Source: Pseudomonas fluorescens (GTDB lineage Bacteria; Pseudomonadota; Gammaproteobacteria; Pseudomonadales; Pseudomonadaceae). Taken from it: DNA of 64,000 nucleotides. Shown piece by piece: positions 8,848-17,351 of the stretch. Each line of letters starts with the position of its first letter. The first letter of the stretch is position 1. The DNA lies in NCBI RefSeq assembly GCF_005938625.1, contig NZ_VCNJ01000008.1:124001-188000 (forward strand), written 5' to 3'. Under the pieces are notes generated by a model, which saw nothing but the letters and a program-made list of their open reading frames with translations, was not told where the DNA came from and did not search any database. Both the position numbers and the translations under genes were made by a program.

Positions 8848-9759
8848 ATGCGCGTCCCAGTCTATCCACAAGACATGATCCGTAATCGTGGCTTCAAAAG
8901 CCTGTCTAAGCATTTGCAAGCGCAATGGTGTGGCTCAACACCAATCTCGCTGGCAGATGCTCAAAAAGCTCTCGCGCAGGGACTGGGCTACAAGAGCTTT
9001 TACGATCTCAGCGAAACCTCAAAGGTCTGCCAACCTGGGGAACCTGTGCCGCCAGAAGCCGATGTCAGGCAGGCAATTGGTTCTGTCATCAAAGCTACCC
9101 TGGAGCCGGAAGCATTGCTGTCTGTAGATCAAGGGGAGTTGGAACAGCTCTTAACCGATCTTCCTCTGACAAACCTTGTAGCCTTCAAACGAGTGCAGGT
9201 TTCTCACGATGCTGGTCACAGCCTGTTACCTAAACTGGTTAGCGGGGCTCAGAACGGATTGATCAAAGAACACATTCAGACCCTGGAAAAGATCCTTGCT
9301 GCATCTGGCAGCTTGAGGGATCGGGCTCTGTTCGCATGCATGCTGGGTGCGCTGCGGGCAAGCGAGCTACTATCGGCGAAAATGAAGCACGGTGTTGCGG
9401 TGTATAGCGTTAAGAGCCGTGATACCAAGAATGTAATCGATGCAATTCCCGATAGGCACAGGTCGGTGTTCGAGCAGTACATCAAGACCTCGAAGTTGTC
9501 GGACGGAGAGTATATTTTCAGTGTCGCCAATGCCCCTGGACGTCCACTATCGTCTGACGCGCTGAGAAGGATCTGTTTCTCGTGGGCTCGCAAAGCGAAT
9601 ATCGACGTGAGTCTACTCACGCCCCGTGGCATCCGTAGCACCAATGATGGTTATGCCGACTTGATGCGCAAAATGAGTGAGAGGATGGGGCACTACTCAG
9701 CGAATACGTCATTGGCATACGCAGTCGGATTACCGACAACCAGTAACACTGTTCACTAG
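8848..9759 (+). CDS. Tyrosine-recombinase-like protein with degenerate active site and N-terminal Glyoxalase_8-like domain
   Basis: This 303-residue protein has a GGAG ribosome-binding site. Residues 35-55 (ADAQKALAQGLGYKSFYDL) resemble the short N-terminal domain of the 4182 gene. Residues 150-294 follow the tyrosine-recombinase catalytic fold: LGALRASELL with the first Arg (170), then LTPRGIRST where the usual HxxR-H reads RxxR-S (260-264), then MGHYSANTSLAY with His282 and a possible Tyr291. The loss of the box-II His and of the following His suggests weak or absent recombinase activity. It may bind att-type DNA as a regulator or directionality factor, or it may be a decaying integrase. 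Confidence 0.6.
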   Translation: MRVPVYPQDMIRNRGFKSLSKHLQAQWCGSTPISLADAQKALAQGLGYKSFYDLSETSKVCQPGEPVPPEADVRQAIGSVIKATLEPEALLSVDQGELEQLLTDLPLTNLVAFKRVQVSHDAGHSLLPKLVSGAQNGLIKEHIQTLEKILAASGSLRDRALFACMLGALRASELLSAKMKHGVAVYSVKSRDTKNVIDAIPDRHRSVFEQYIKTSKLSDGEYIFSVANAPGRPLSSDALRRICFSWARKANIDVSLLTPRGIRSTNDGYADLMRKMSERMGHYSANTSLAYAVGLPTTSNTVH

Positions 9760-9850
9760 GCCCATAATCGGAAATGGTAGAGATCTTGAGTTGTGAAGCC
9801 ATTGACGCTTCTCCCGCCCCTTACGTCGATGCGATCTTGAGTATCCCCGC

Positions 9851-9973
9851 TTTTGGCCAGCCCCCTGTCAGGGTACGGCTGTCGTGAATCCAATCTTGGC
9901 TTCGCCAAGGTTGGGCCCTCCGGGCGTCCATCCTCAGGCCTTTGGCCCGTCATGGGCCGGCGCGCTCCGCTTG
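9851..9973 (+). repeat. Multi-hairpin dispersed repeat, copy 2
   Basis: Same family and strand as the block at 3806. Its stems are CCCTG-T-CAGGG near 9862, a long CCAA-CTTGGC-TTC-GCCAAG-TTGG hairpin at about 9889-9914, and GCCC-TCC-GGGC at 9915. A GGCCC-GTCA-TGGGCC hairpin at 9940 follows, and the end is GCGCGCTCCGCTT. With copy 1 it brackets the genes from 4182 to 9759. The rest of the 9760-10117 gap shows no gene. Confidence 0.75.
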
Positions 9974-10117
9974 CATTCTTGACCACAACGTTCGACGTTA
10001 TCTCGACGATTATCGACGCAGGCCTCACCTGCGTAGTTCCGCGCTAGAGGCTCTATATACTGACGCCGCGTCAATCGGGGACTAGGCACAGTGTTTTATA
10101 CTAGGCCCCAGTTAACA

Positions 10118-10747
10118 TCACGCGGAGCGTTTCTGGATCAGATTCAGCAGCAACTGGCCATCTGGCATAGGAGACATAGTGCGCAAAAAGACGACGTTCT
10201 TTTGCACCGCTTTCTTGATGTCCGCAGCTGAAATCGGCTTTTCCAAGATGGTGAAATCCATTAAACGCTGAAAATGGCACTCTTCGAGATAGCCGTGATG
10301 CTCACGTTTTTCAGTTTCGCCAGTACCTTTTCCGAAGGCGACGATCCCCTTGCCATTTTCGTACAAGAACACCACATCACCTTTCTGTATACGGTCGATG
10401 TTGTACTTCCAAGGGGCATAAAAAGCTGCTGCGCTTCCCTCGCTGAGCATACGGTCATGGTCTTCCAATGAGTGACGCTTGTTCGTATTCAGAAGGTGGA
10501 AGCTCGATGGTTCGAGTAACTCAATGTCTACCGCCGCCTGCTCTTTGTCATCAAGCTTCAGAGCAGTCTTGGCGGCTTCAACCCCCTTCTCGAGCAGTTT
10601 CAGCATTGTCTCCTGGCGACTCAGATCGAGCTGATCAGCCAAACCTTCGATGAAGGAGTAGAGCTCCTTGGGCATGCGGATAGATGCGGACGCCAGGTCA
10701 TTCTTCGTCTTCGCGGCGTTTTCGATGAGCGAAATAATGTCGTTCAT
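10118..10747 (-). CDS. Ribbon-helix-helix/PUA-EVE-like fusion protein
   Basis: This 209-residue protein has two parts. Residues 18-55 (LASASIRMPKELYSFIEGLA...LSRQETMLKLLEKG) look like a ribbon-helix-helix DNA-binding unit. Residues 100-205 (FYAPWKYNIDRIQKGDVVFLY...GIVAFGKGTG) look like a PUA/EVE-type domain, a fold that reads modified bases in DNA or RNA and is often attached to defence genes. A tempting reading is a repressor or sensor that detects modified phage DNA. An AGGAGA ribosome-binding site precedes the ATG. It stands alone and its upstream region has a clear palindrome (10802-10831), consistent with autoregulation. Domain calls are by eye. Confidence 0.6.
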   Translation of the reverse strand: MNDIISLIENAAKTKNDLASASIRMPKELYSFIEGLADQLDLSRQETMLKLLEKGVEAAKTALKLDDKEQAAVDIELLEPSSFHLLNTNKRHSLEDHDRMLSEGSAAAFYAPWKYNIDRIQKGDVVFLYENGKGIVAFGKGTGETEKREHHGYLEECHFQRLMDFTILEKPISAADIKKAVQKNVVFLRTMSPMPDGQLLLNLIQKRSA

Positions 10748-10801
10748 GGGATGGATCTCCTGTCAGATGCGGAGAAGCATCCCACGGCAATAAAATAAAA
10801 T

Positions 10802-10831
10802 CAATTAATGCTTTTTTATAAAAGCACATTG
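10802..10831. promoter_or_regulatory. Palindrome upstream of the RHH/EVE-like gene
   Basis: An inverted repeat (AATGCTTTT / AAAAGCACATT, spacer of about 4 bases) lies 55-85 bp upstream of the start at 10747 in an AT-rich stretch. It could be the operator of the ribbon-helix-helix protein or a weak terminator. The remaining sequence up to 11074 shows no gene. Confidence 0.4.
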
Positions 10832-11074
10832 CGAATCTAAAAAAATGCAATCCGAGTGTTCGGCGATGATTTCCACTTGAAGACGCTTGCCTGTGAGCCT
10901 TCCATCGGACAAGTAACTCCGGATGGGGAATACGGAAGCCAATCCTTCCTTGGGGGTGTACATTCATACAGCTATCTGATGCTATGCCCGGTGCAGGGCG
11001 CTGGCATAACGCTGGAAAGGTGCTTAGATCAATGCTTAATGTCATGTCGCCACCAGCAAGGATGAGGATTCAAC

Positions 11075-12061
11075 TTGGCCACTCTTACTGATAAAGAAAT
11101 CGAAGCGCTGAAAATCGAGAATTTCATTTTTCACGTTGTGCATCATCGAGCCGATGATCCGATACTTTTTGACGACACCCCCTTAAGCACCTTCGAGCCG
11201 TTCTTCATTGACCGCATCAAAGAAACCCTCAAGGGCAATAAATTCTCTTTCGCTGAAATATCTCAAGTAAAGGCCAAACTGAATAGTTGGGAAAAGGGCG
11301 AGTCGAATTTCGTCGATATCTCCAAGAGCCTGGCACGGCAATTTCATCGCCTTGGCGATAAACGGATGAAGTCAGGCGTGCTGATTGTAATCGGTTTAGT
11401 TACAGGCGCTAAAAAGTTTTATTCTTTAATCAAGTATGACTCTGAGAAAGTTGTGACATTTGAAACCAAGGGCGCCCAGGCAATACTTCAGGCAGTTACC
11501 AATAACTTTACGGAATCACCGAAAGCGCTGCAGAAATCAGCTCTTATTGATTTGGATTCCATAGACGCAGAAGTGGTGATCATCGATAAAATGAGCCGCT
11601 CAGGAATTAGTGACTTCTTCAAAGAATTCCTGGGAGTAGAGCGCCTCCGGAACTCAAAGGAAATGACGGTAGATTTGGTTAAGGCAATCAAAAAAACTGT
11701 AAGGACACACCTGGGTGATCTGCCGCCGGCTATCACATCGAAGGTCGCTGAGAAAGTCGTTGAGATTGCGAAAAAGCGTAAAGACTTTGAAGTCGACGGA
11801 TTCTTCATAGATTTTTTTGGCATCAATGGCCAAGATGAAATTCGGGCGACCTTCGACAAAGAATTGGAAAGCCTAAATTTGACTGGAGAAGTGTTCTCCT
11901 ATGATGAGGAAGAGCTACCTACCAACGAGGCAAAGAAATACGTAACAAGCGAAGGCATAACCATCAATATGCCTGCGCGGGCAAAGGGAAGCTTAACTAT
12001 TGAAAATGGAAAGGATGAAACTGTTATTACTATTCGTACAAGTCGCTTGCGTGAATCATGA
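11075..12061 (+). CDS. NdpA/YejK-like nucleoid-associated protein
   Basis: This 328-residue protein uses a TTG start at 11075 behind GATGAGG. Several stretches match the pattern of the 37-kDa nucleoid-associated (NdpA/YejK) family: IENFIFHVV at the N-terminus, DISKSLARQFHRL ... SGVLIVIGL (about 85-110), and SRSGISDFFKEFLG (about 173-186). The protein should bind DNA in the cytoplasm. It overlaps the next gene by 4 bp, so DNA binder and membrane protein are made as a pair. NdpA-like proteins paired with effectors occur in defence contexts; that role here is inference. GC is lower than that of the flanks. Confidence 0.6.
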   Translation: MATLTDKEIEALKIENFIFHVVHHRADDPILFDDTPLSTFEPFFIDRIKETLKGNKFSFAEISQVKAKLNSWEKGESNFVDISKSLARQFHRLGDKRMKSGVLIVIGLVTGAKKFYSLIKYDSEKVVTFETKGAQAILQAVTNNFTESPKALQKSALIDLDSIDAEVVIIDKMSRSGISDFFKEFLGVERLRNSKEMTVDLVKAIKKTVRTHLGDLPPAITSKVAEKVVEIAKKRKDFEVDGFFIDFFGINGQDEIRATFDKELESLNLTGEVFSYDEEELPTNEAKKYVTSEGITINMPARAKGSLTIENGKDETVITIRTSRLRES

Positions 12062-13581
12062 AACAGCTAGCGCTGGAACTTCGCAACTTCTTTGAGCGAC
12101 TTACGGCGTCGGGTGGTTCTGCGCAGGTTGAAACTACGCATATTTTTCGAATTGATGAAGTGAGCGTTACATCTTCCGGGTTTGTTCGAGAATTGAAAGA
12201 TCTTGCCCAGCGTGTTTGCTCTATGGGCATCGGAAAGATAGAGCTTTTTGGGGAAGTTTCCGACAGCATCGAGATCAAGAATTTCGATTTGGAGGATGTG
12301 AAAAATGACAGACTAACAGTCATCTTGGAAAAGCCAACGGATGATGGTTGGTGTTATTTCCTAACTTTAAAAGGTTTCGAAAACTGGTTGAGGACAAACC
12401 AATTTTCAGCACAGAACTCAAAGAAAAAAATGTGCGTGTGGGTTGCAAGTGAAACCTTTGAATTTTCCACTCATCAGTTTTTAGTGAAAGAAATGGGTGG
12501 AGATAAAAATTTACCGACCGTCACTCAACATCCTGAAAAGCCTTGGAAAATGGTACGGGATCTTACCCATTCCCTCACCCCACCGTCGCTTGAACCCTGG
12601 CTGCTTACTGCTGAGCCAATTACTGAAAGCGAACCTTTTACATCCTGGAAACGCGTGGCGGTGGAAAGGCTTTCCTTCTGCTTGCCTGCCGAGATTCGCA
12701 AGGAAGGTGATGAGACTCATGTGGTATTCCGAGGCGGGCGCTCACTCCCCATAGCTATAGACCAGGCTATTAACTGGGCTGATATCAATTTTGAAACGCT
12801 TCACGACACCTGTCAGTGGATCTACTCCACCCCTAGGGAGTGTGAAACGAAATTCCAACTTTTCAACAACCACATTGCTATCAACTGGAACAGTGGGACG
12901 ACGTGGCCCTCTGGCTCAACTCCAATCCTAAAAAATAGCCTCTCGGGGGCCAAGGAAGCGTTCTCCTTTCATCTCCAGGATCAGAGCAAGGAGGCTGTCA
13001 AAAGCCTGGGGGATCTGCGCAAAGGTTTGCAGGAGGAGGTTAATAAGACACAAACTGCGACAAGGGATTTAATATCAGCTCTCTGGCGTGATTTCGCGGT
13101 GGCGGGTGTTGTTTTAGCTCTCAAGACTCCGATAGCTACTACAGGCGTGGCCGATACAGCTACCACGATTCTGTATCTCGGTGTCTCTGCACTTCTCATG
13201 TTAAGCATAGTTATCAACACTCTATCAACCTTGAGGTTTAACAGTCTTGCTGACAGCAGTAGAGAAGGATGGCGGAGGAAGATCTATAACTTCATGTCTG
13301 CCGATGACTGGAAGCGCTTGGTTGAAAAACCTATATCGTCCGGACGCACCGTTTACTGGCTCGCTTGGACTGTGTGTTTCTGTCTATACGTAGCCATTGC
13401 CCACTACTTCCTATCGCTTGCGGCACCTACTTTTGTAGCGAACCACATCGATTATTATTTTTTCTGCGCTTGGAACTACATCGCCGGCTTTTTTAATAAA
13501 ACCATAAATACAGCTACGGTTGAATCTTTATGGTGCAGTATTCCTGCGCGGATATTTAGCAGCTATGCCAGGAACCATTAG
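12058..13581 (+). CDS. Membrane protein, partner of the NdpA-like gene
   Basis: This 507-residue protein has a soluble N-terminal part (1-330) without recognised motif, a short coiled-coil-like linker (SKEAVKSLGDLRKGLQEEVN), and a C-terminal membrane region with about four hydrophobic segments (roughly 345-365, 372-395, 438-460 and 468-490). This is the layout of a cytosolic sensor tied to a membrane effector. It overlaps the NdpA-like gene by 4 bp (ATGA). Together they look like a two-gene system in which DNA recognition triggers a membrane event, but no known system name can be assigned. Both genes share the same low-GC composition. Confidence 0.65.
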   Translation: MKQLALELRNFFERLTASGGSAQVETTHIFRIDEVSVTSSGFVRELKDLAQRVCSMGIGKIELFGEVSDSIEIKNFDLEDVKNDRLTVILEKPTDDGWCYFLTLKGFENWLRTNQFSAQNSKKKMCVWVASETFEFSTHQFLVKEMGGDKNLPTVTQHPEKPWKMVRDLTHSLTPPSLEPWLLTAEPITESEPFTSWKRVAVERLSFCLPAEIRKEGDETHVVFRGGRSLPIAIDQAINWADINFETLHDTCQWIYSTPRECETKFQLFNNHIAINWNSGTTWPSGSTPILKNSLSGAKEAFSFHLQDQSKEAVKSLGDLRKGLQEEVNKTQTATRDLISALWRDFAVAGVVLALKTPIATTGVADTATTILYLGVSALLMLSIVINTLSTLRFNSLADSSREGWRRKIYNFMSADDWKRLVEKPISSGRTVYWLAWTVCFCLYVAIAHYFLSLAAPTFVANHIDYYFFCAWNYIAGFFNKTINTATVESLWCSIPARIFSSYARNH

Positions 13582-13660
13582 GGACTTGCTTCCAAATCAG
13601 AAGATAGGCTGGGTTAGGTAGGGGGCTATAGTCATCATTGTCCGCATTCCTTTGCTCAGC

Positions 13661-13726
13661 GTAATGTACCCAAACAGGGTCATTAAGCCTAAAAATGGTG
13701 GTTAATGTGCCGTATAAGGGACATTA
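13661..13726. repeat. Tandem-palindrome site, copy 2
   Basis: Two inverted repeats, TAATGTACCC/GGGTCATTA (13662-13685) and TAATGTGCC/GGGACATTA (13703-13726), start 41 bp apart with AAAAATGGTGG between them. The match to the copy at 28388 extends into the 3' end of the adjacent leftward gene, about 175 bp in all (13655-13835). It separates the NdpA-like operon from the DUF3800 operon. Confidence 0.7.
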
Positions 13727-13787
13727 GCCTGGCTCGTCACACGGGACATATCCGCAGCACTCGGCGTCCAGACGGCGGTTAATACTC

Positions 13788-14303
13788 TTAGTCGCTAGGC
13801 TCATGGCGAGCCCAGCGCAACGCAGCTATCGACATGAATTGCCTAATCGCCAGTGCTCCCCGTTCATTTCTGGCTTTCGAGCCAGGCAAGGTCAATGCTA
13901 CCTCTACCTTGGCACGACTCGCTTCGTACATTGCAAATGCGTTGAACTCAGAATCAAGCAGCACCAAGAGCACAGTATCGAAGGGTTGTCGTAGATCAAT
14001 TGCGCCCATACGGCCCGTAATCTTTTGCTGGTTCAGGATACAGCGCCCCTTGATCTGGATTCTCGCGACGCCATCTTCCAGCGTCTCTGTTGCGTCGTAA
14101 CCTGCCTGCCTTGCAGGATGTAGTAACAGGCCGAGTCGAGTAGCAGCTTCGTACTCTGCGACCTCGCCTGTCACGCCCAGCGGCTTGCCGGTCAAGCGAT
14201 AGAATCTACGCGCAAGCACCTTGGCTTCTTTCAAGATCTCTAGGATTTCATCCTGGATCAATGCAGCCTGCTGAGGTTCGTTGCCATGACCGAGTTCAGT
14301 CAT
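13788..14303 (-). CDS. DUF6998-like, putative PD-(D/E)XK nuclease-fold protein
   Basis: This 171-residue protein has the pattern GVTGEVAEYEAA ... AGYDAT ... RIQIKGR (about 45-90), which fits a PD-(D/E)XK restriction-endonuclease-like core with Glu, Asp and Q-x-K, followed by the DUF6998-like IDLRQPFDTVLLVLLD. I chose the ATG at 14303, which overlaps the stop of the upstream DUF3800 gene by 8 bases. The pair is therefore an operon, probably one functional unit. A remnant of a related gene's last codons lies at 28.5 kb beside an identical site. Activity is inferred. Confidence 0.6.
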   Translation of the reverse strand: MTELGHGNEPQQAALIQDEILEILKEAKVLARRFYRLTGKPLGVTGEVAEYEAATRLGLLLHPARQAGYDATETLEDGVARIQIKGRCILNQQKITGRMGAIDLRQPFDTVLLVLLDSEFNAFAMYEASRAKVEVALTLPGSKARNERGALAIRQFMSIAALRWARHEPSD

Positions 14304-15468
14304 CTGCAAACGCCTCGAGCGCAGTGAGCAGCTTGGCAAGCTCAGCCAGGTTGGCTGCCGTCACGATGTCATATTCTCCTCGACTACTCAGCCGATATAC
14401 CTCTCTAGCCTTTTTCACCCGTTCCAGTAGAGGAACAACAATGCCTGAAGCTCTTTCAAGAAACTCGTTAATGTCTGCCCGTGTTTGAGGGATCTTGTAG
14501 CCTTTGGCCGCGCTTGTGATGATGACGTCCGCATCCCGAAGCTTGGCAATGCCACTGGATCGAATTCGCTGGCCGTTGACCTCACCCAATCCGCTATCTT
14601 TTAGATGGGCCATGATCTCCGTAGTCAGCACGTAATCCTTGGTGACGAATTCGCTTTGAAATCTTAAGAACCGCAGGATACTCAATTGCAGGCGCTCATC
14701 CTCATCAGGATGCTCACCAACCCGCTCGCTGAAACGGTCTGCCTGGCGGAGAGCTTCCTGGTGTACCTGGTAGTCTGCATACCCAGACTCATTCGTCGGC
14801 GGCGGCAGAAGAGACTGGTACTTGGATGGCCACTCAAGCATTCCAAGAGTCAGGCTGCGTAGTATCTTTTTGTAGGCAAGAACTGCTTCTTCCGATGCTT
14901 TCTCTTCGTAGATCTGAGCGACTGAGCCAGCAAAAAAATCTGCAACCTGAACCAAAACGTTGTCCTTACTGGCCATCGTCTGGAAGGCATCCTTATCGCC
15001 AAATAGGTCGTCCACGAATCGTTCTGCAACGTAGCTTTTGAGGCTCTCCTGAAATTCCTGGCCACCATGCTCGTCTACGATCATCTGGAGGTCAGGGTAT
15101 GCGCGGAACAAACGTTCATAGAGCAACCCGTTCACGTATTTTATGAACGAGGTTTTGATACGGAGGCCGCCGTCTTTGTGAATTCGGGACTTATCAACGA
15201 CGGTGAAATAGAGCTTGAAAGGCAGCTCAGCTAGCTCGTTGAGGATTCGGGCACGGCGATCTGAATCCTTCGGCTTTAGATTGCTGGATTTGATCTCACC
15301 TGTTTGAAAGTGACGCATGCGGAGTGCTTCAGCTTGGGCATAAGCAGCTTCCAGGTCTTTCTCTGCCACCAGAATAGAGCACACGATGAAGAAGCCCGAG
15401 CTTCCTCCCTTTGACGTATCAAGGTCGGAATTCCCAGACTCATCCACGAAGGCATATGTTCTGTCCAT
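14296..15468 (-). CDS. DUF3800 protein, putative RNase H-fold nuclease
   Basis: This 390-residue protein begins with YAFVDESGNSD, the DUF3800 hallmark. Further acidic positions come from GEIKSSNLK, MIVDEHGG (about 137-144) and VLVQVADFFAGSV (about 178-190). These fit an RNase H-like metal-dependent nuclease. The C-terminal 150 residues form an extra helical domain. GGAGC precedes the ATG. It overlaps the DUF6998-like gene, giving a two-nuclease operon that ends at a tandem-palindrome site. Proteins of this family occur in phage-defence islands; the role here is inferred from that and from context. Confidence 0.75.
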   Translation of the reverse strand: MDRTYAFVDESGNSDLDTSKGGSSGFFIVCSILVAEKDLEAAYAQAEALRMRHFQTGEIKSSNLKPKDSDRRARILNELAELPFKLYFTVVDKSRIHKDGGLRIKTSFIKYVNGLLYERLFRAYPDLQMIVDEHGGQEFQESLKSYVAERFVDDLFGDKDAFQTMASKDNVLVQVADFFAGSVAQIYEEKASEEAVLAYKKILRSLTLGMLEWPSKYQSLLPPPTNESGYADYQVHQEALRQADRFSERVGEHPDEDERLQLSILRFLRFQSEFVTKDYVLTTEIMAHLKDSGLGEVNGQRIRSSGIAKLRDADVIITSAAKGYKIPQTRADINEFLERASGIVVPLLERVKKAREVYRLSSRGEYDIVTAANLAELAKLLTALEAFADD

Positions 15469-15529
15469 GAGCTTGCTCCATCAACAACGTACTGAGCGCG
15501 GTGGGTCGCCCAATGGCAAGGTGGCGAAC

Positions 15530-15898
15530 TCAGTTCGTCGCAGTGGTAGTACCTGGAGCGGGGCCGTCGCTGAACGTGTAGTTGATGACTACGTCATTTC
15601 GGATCAAGACATCGAGAGTTTTCTGAGTGCCTGTAGTCGTCACCTTCATGGTGACCACGTAGCTTTGAGCATGGGCTGAGCCATTGGTGTAAGTGTAGAT
15701 CCACTTTTCGTCAGTCTCGCTGACAGCACTCTTGGCGTAGGGCTCACCGAATAGAGATTTCAACTCAGAAGTGGTGGTTTTGCCTTTGGTGATGCTCGTT
15801 ACGCTTGCCGACGGAAAGTCTCGGCCTGCGGTGTAGTGAGACGTAGCGCAACCGCCGAGTGCGACACACATCCCCATGACTGCGATGAGCTTTTTCAT
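15530..15898 (-). CDS. Small outer-membrane-type lipoprotein (BamE/SmpA-like fold possible)
   Basis: This 122-residue protein has a lipoprotein signal peptide (MKKLIAVMGMCVALGGCATS) with Cys18 as the acylation site. The mature part contains KGKTTTSELKSLFGEP, the pattern seen at the start of BamE/SmpA-like domains, followed by a short beta-rich region. It would be anchored in the cell envelope. AAGGA precedes the ATG. It stands alone behind the DUF3800 operon and is read the same way. Confidence 0.7.
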   Translation of the reverse strand: MKKLIAVMGMCVALGGCATSHYTAGRDFPSASVTSITKGKTTTSELKSLFGEPYAKSAVSETDEKWIYTYTNGSAHAQSYVVTMKVTTTGTQKTLDVLIRNDVVINYTFSDGPAPGTTTATN

Positions 15899-16493
15899 AT
15901 CCTTCCTTGATCGTAGAAAGCTCCAAATCTAGCTGGCATCGAGGCCAAAAGCCATCAGCATGTCGAAGCACCTGGAAGCTGTGGATTTTATACCCGCAAC
16001 GGAGCTGTGACCGTTCCCAGTTGGGCTGCCTTCGTCCATCACGTTCGCTTCAATTGAGTGTCCTAAGAGTTTCAACAATTAGCGAACGCATCCAGCGATG
16101 ACCTGGGTCACGCTAAGTTTGCTCATGCCAAGCCAGGATTTTTGTGAAGGCTGACTCTAGGCGTAGGGTTCCGGCAAGCTCGGGGGCAGTCTTTTCGATC
16201 ACTACGCTGTTTTTTGGGCGAAGCACCCGGCATTGGGCTTCGTTAAATCCATCGCCGTCTTTAGTCGGCTGCAGATGTACCGCTCTTCACCGCCAGGCTC
16301 TTGCGCACGATGTCTGCCTCGCATTTGATGGTGTCGTTGTCGCTTTTAACCACCCAATTATTTTGAGCGCAGGGTACAGCGGGGCATTATTCGCTCGGCG
16401 AATTTGGCTCGTGACTATTAACGATTTCACAAGCTTCAGCCATTACGCGAACCTGATGACGAACCAAGCTAATCATCGTCAGAGGGTTTAAAC
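15899..16493. other. 595 bp without a convincing gene
   Basis: Open frames here lack ribosome-binding sites and normal residue composition. The right end must hold the promoter of the gene at 16494. I see no repeat and no strong terminator. Confidence 0.5.
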
Positions 16494-17282
16494 ATGAAAG
16501 GTAAAGATATTCTGGCTTCTGCCGCACTCGCCGCTTCGCTTACCGCTTCCGCAGGCGCCATGGCAAGTGACGTCGTCTCCTTGAAGTTTAGTGATGGCCG
16601 CCCAGACGTCGTCGGCGTAGATAAAGTAAACGCAGCGCTGAAAGATCTCGGCGTACACGTCGTGACTGTAGACGTGCCTAAATCAGCTACTCCGATTCTG
16701 GCCGCCTCTTACGAGCGTGCGCTGACCGAAGAGGAAAAGCGCAGCTTGATTAAAGACTTCAGCCTCACCATCCCGCAGTTGCTCGACTACGTGAAAATGG
16801 CAGGCCGCAAGCCAGCTGTCACTGACGGTGGTGTGTACACCGAGGAAACGGGAACCGGCCCTTACCCTAAGGTGTACGACATGAAGGCGTTGGACAAGCC
16901 GACTCATAAGGCCGTCCTGGAGAAATATGCCCGTCTGCACGTCAACTCCGCCGACGACGGAACCGACGTTGACGAGGTTATGACTGCCGTCTCCGGTGGC
17001 CCTTTCCGCTGGGCATTCACCACGAAGGATGGTTCGACCGTTCGCTTCCAAATTGAAAAACTGAAGCTGGGTGATAAGGCAGTTCGTGTGAGCTACCACG
17101 GCCTGGGCATGCATGCCGGCATCATGGATCCGGAGCAGGGTTTGATCGTAGCTTACGGCCATGGCCCGAAAGAATTCACCATGCGCTACAAGGCTGACGT
17201 ACCTCACGCGAATCTGCTAGGTACAAATCCTTGGATGGATTTCAAAGGCGAAATGCCTAAAGCACTGGATAAAGCTCAGTAA
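16494..17282 (+). CDS. Exported protein of unrecognised family (paralogue A)
   Basis: This 262-residue protein has an N-terminal signal peptide ending near AGAMASD (about residue 25), so it is probably periplasmic. From residue 27 it aligns along its whole length with the cytoplasmic-looking protein at 23046. Shared blocks include KFSDGRPDVVG, GPYPKVYDM, a VMTAVSGGPF block and a C-terminal stretch around HAGIMDPEQGLIVAYGHGP. The conserved His, Asp and Glu residues could bind a metal or a small molecule, but I do not recognise the family. AGAGGG precedes the ATG. A VOC-type gene follows directly, which hints at detoxification or catabolism. Confidence 0.65.
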   Translation: MKGKDILASAALAASLTASAGAMASDVVSLKFSDGRPDVVGVDKVNAALKDLGVHVVTVDVPKSATPILAASYERALTEEEKRSLIKDFSLTIPQLLDYVKMAGRKPAVTDGGVYTEETGTGPYPKVYDMKALDKPTHKAVLEKYARLHVNSADDGTDVDEVMTAVSGGPFRWAFTTKDGSTVRFQIEKLKLGDKAVRVSYHGLGMHAGIMDPEQGLIVAYGHGPKEFTMRYKADVPHANLLGTNPWMDFKGEMPKALDKAQ

Positions 17283-17310
17283 TCGTCCGATATCAGCAGA
17301 TCAATGATCC

Positions 17311-17333
17311 GTAAGGGCCAGCCTGGCCCTTAC
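17311..17333 (+). terminator. Stem-loop after paralogue A
   Basis: A perfect GTAAGGGCC / GGCCCTTAC stem lies 30 bp after the stop at 17282 and before the ribosome-binding site of the VOC gene. The T-tract is weak, so it may attenuate rather than end transcription. Confidence 0.5.
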
Positions 17334-17351
17334 TTGGTTGAGGAGAAAAAA

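Noticed and set aside
16144..16491. Frame of 115 codons before paralogue A
   Set aside because: No ribosome-binding site, unnatural residue mix and no similarity by eye; it probably covers the promoter of the next gene.
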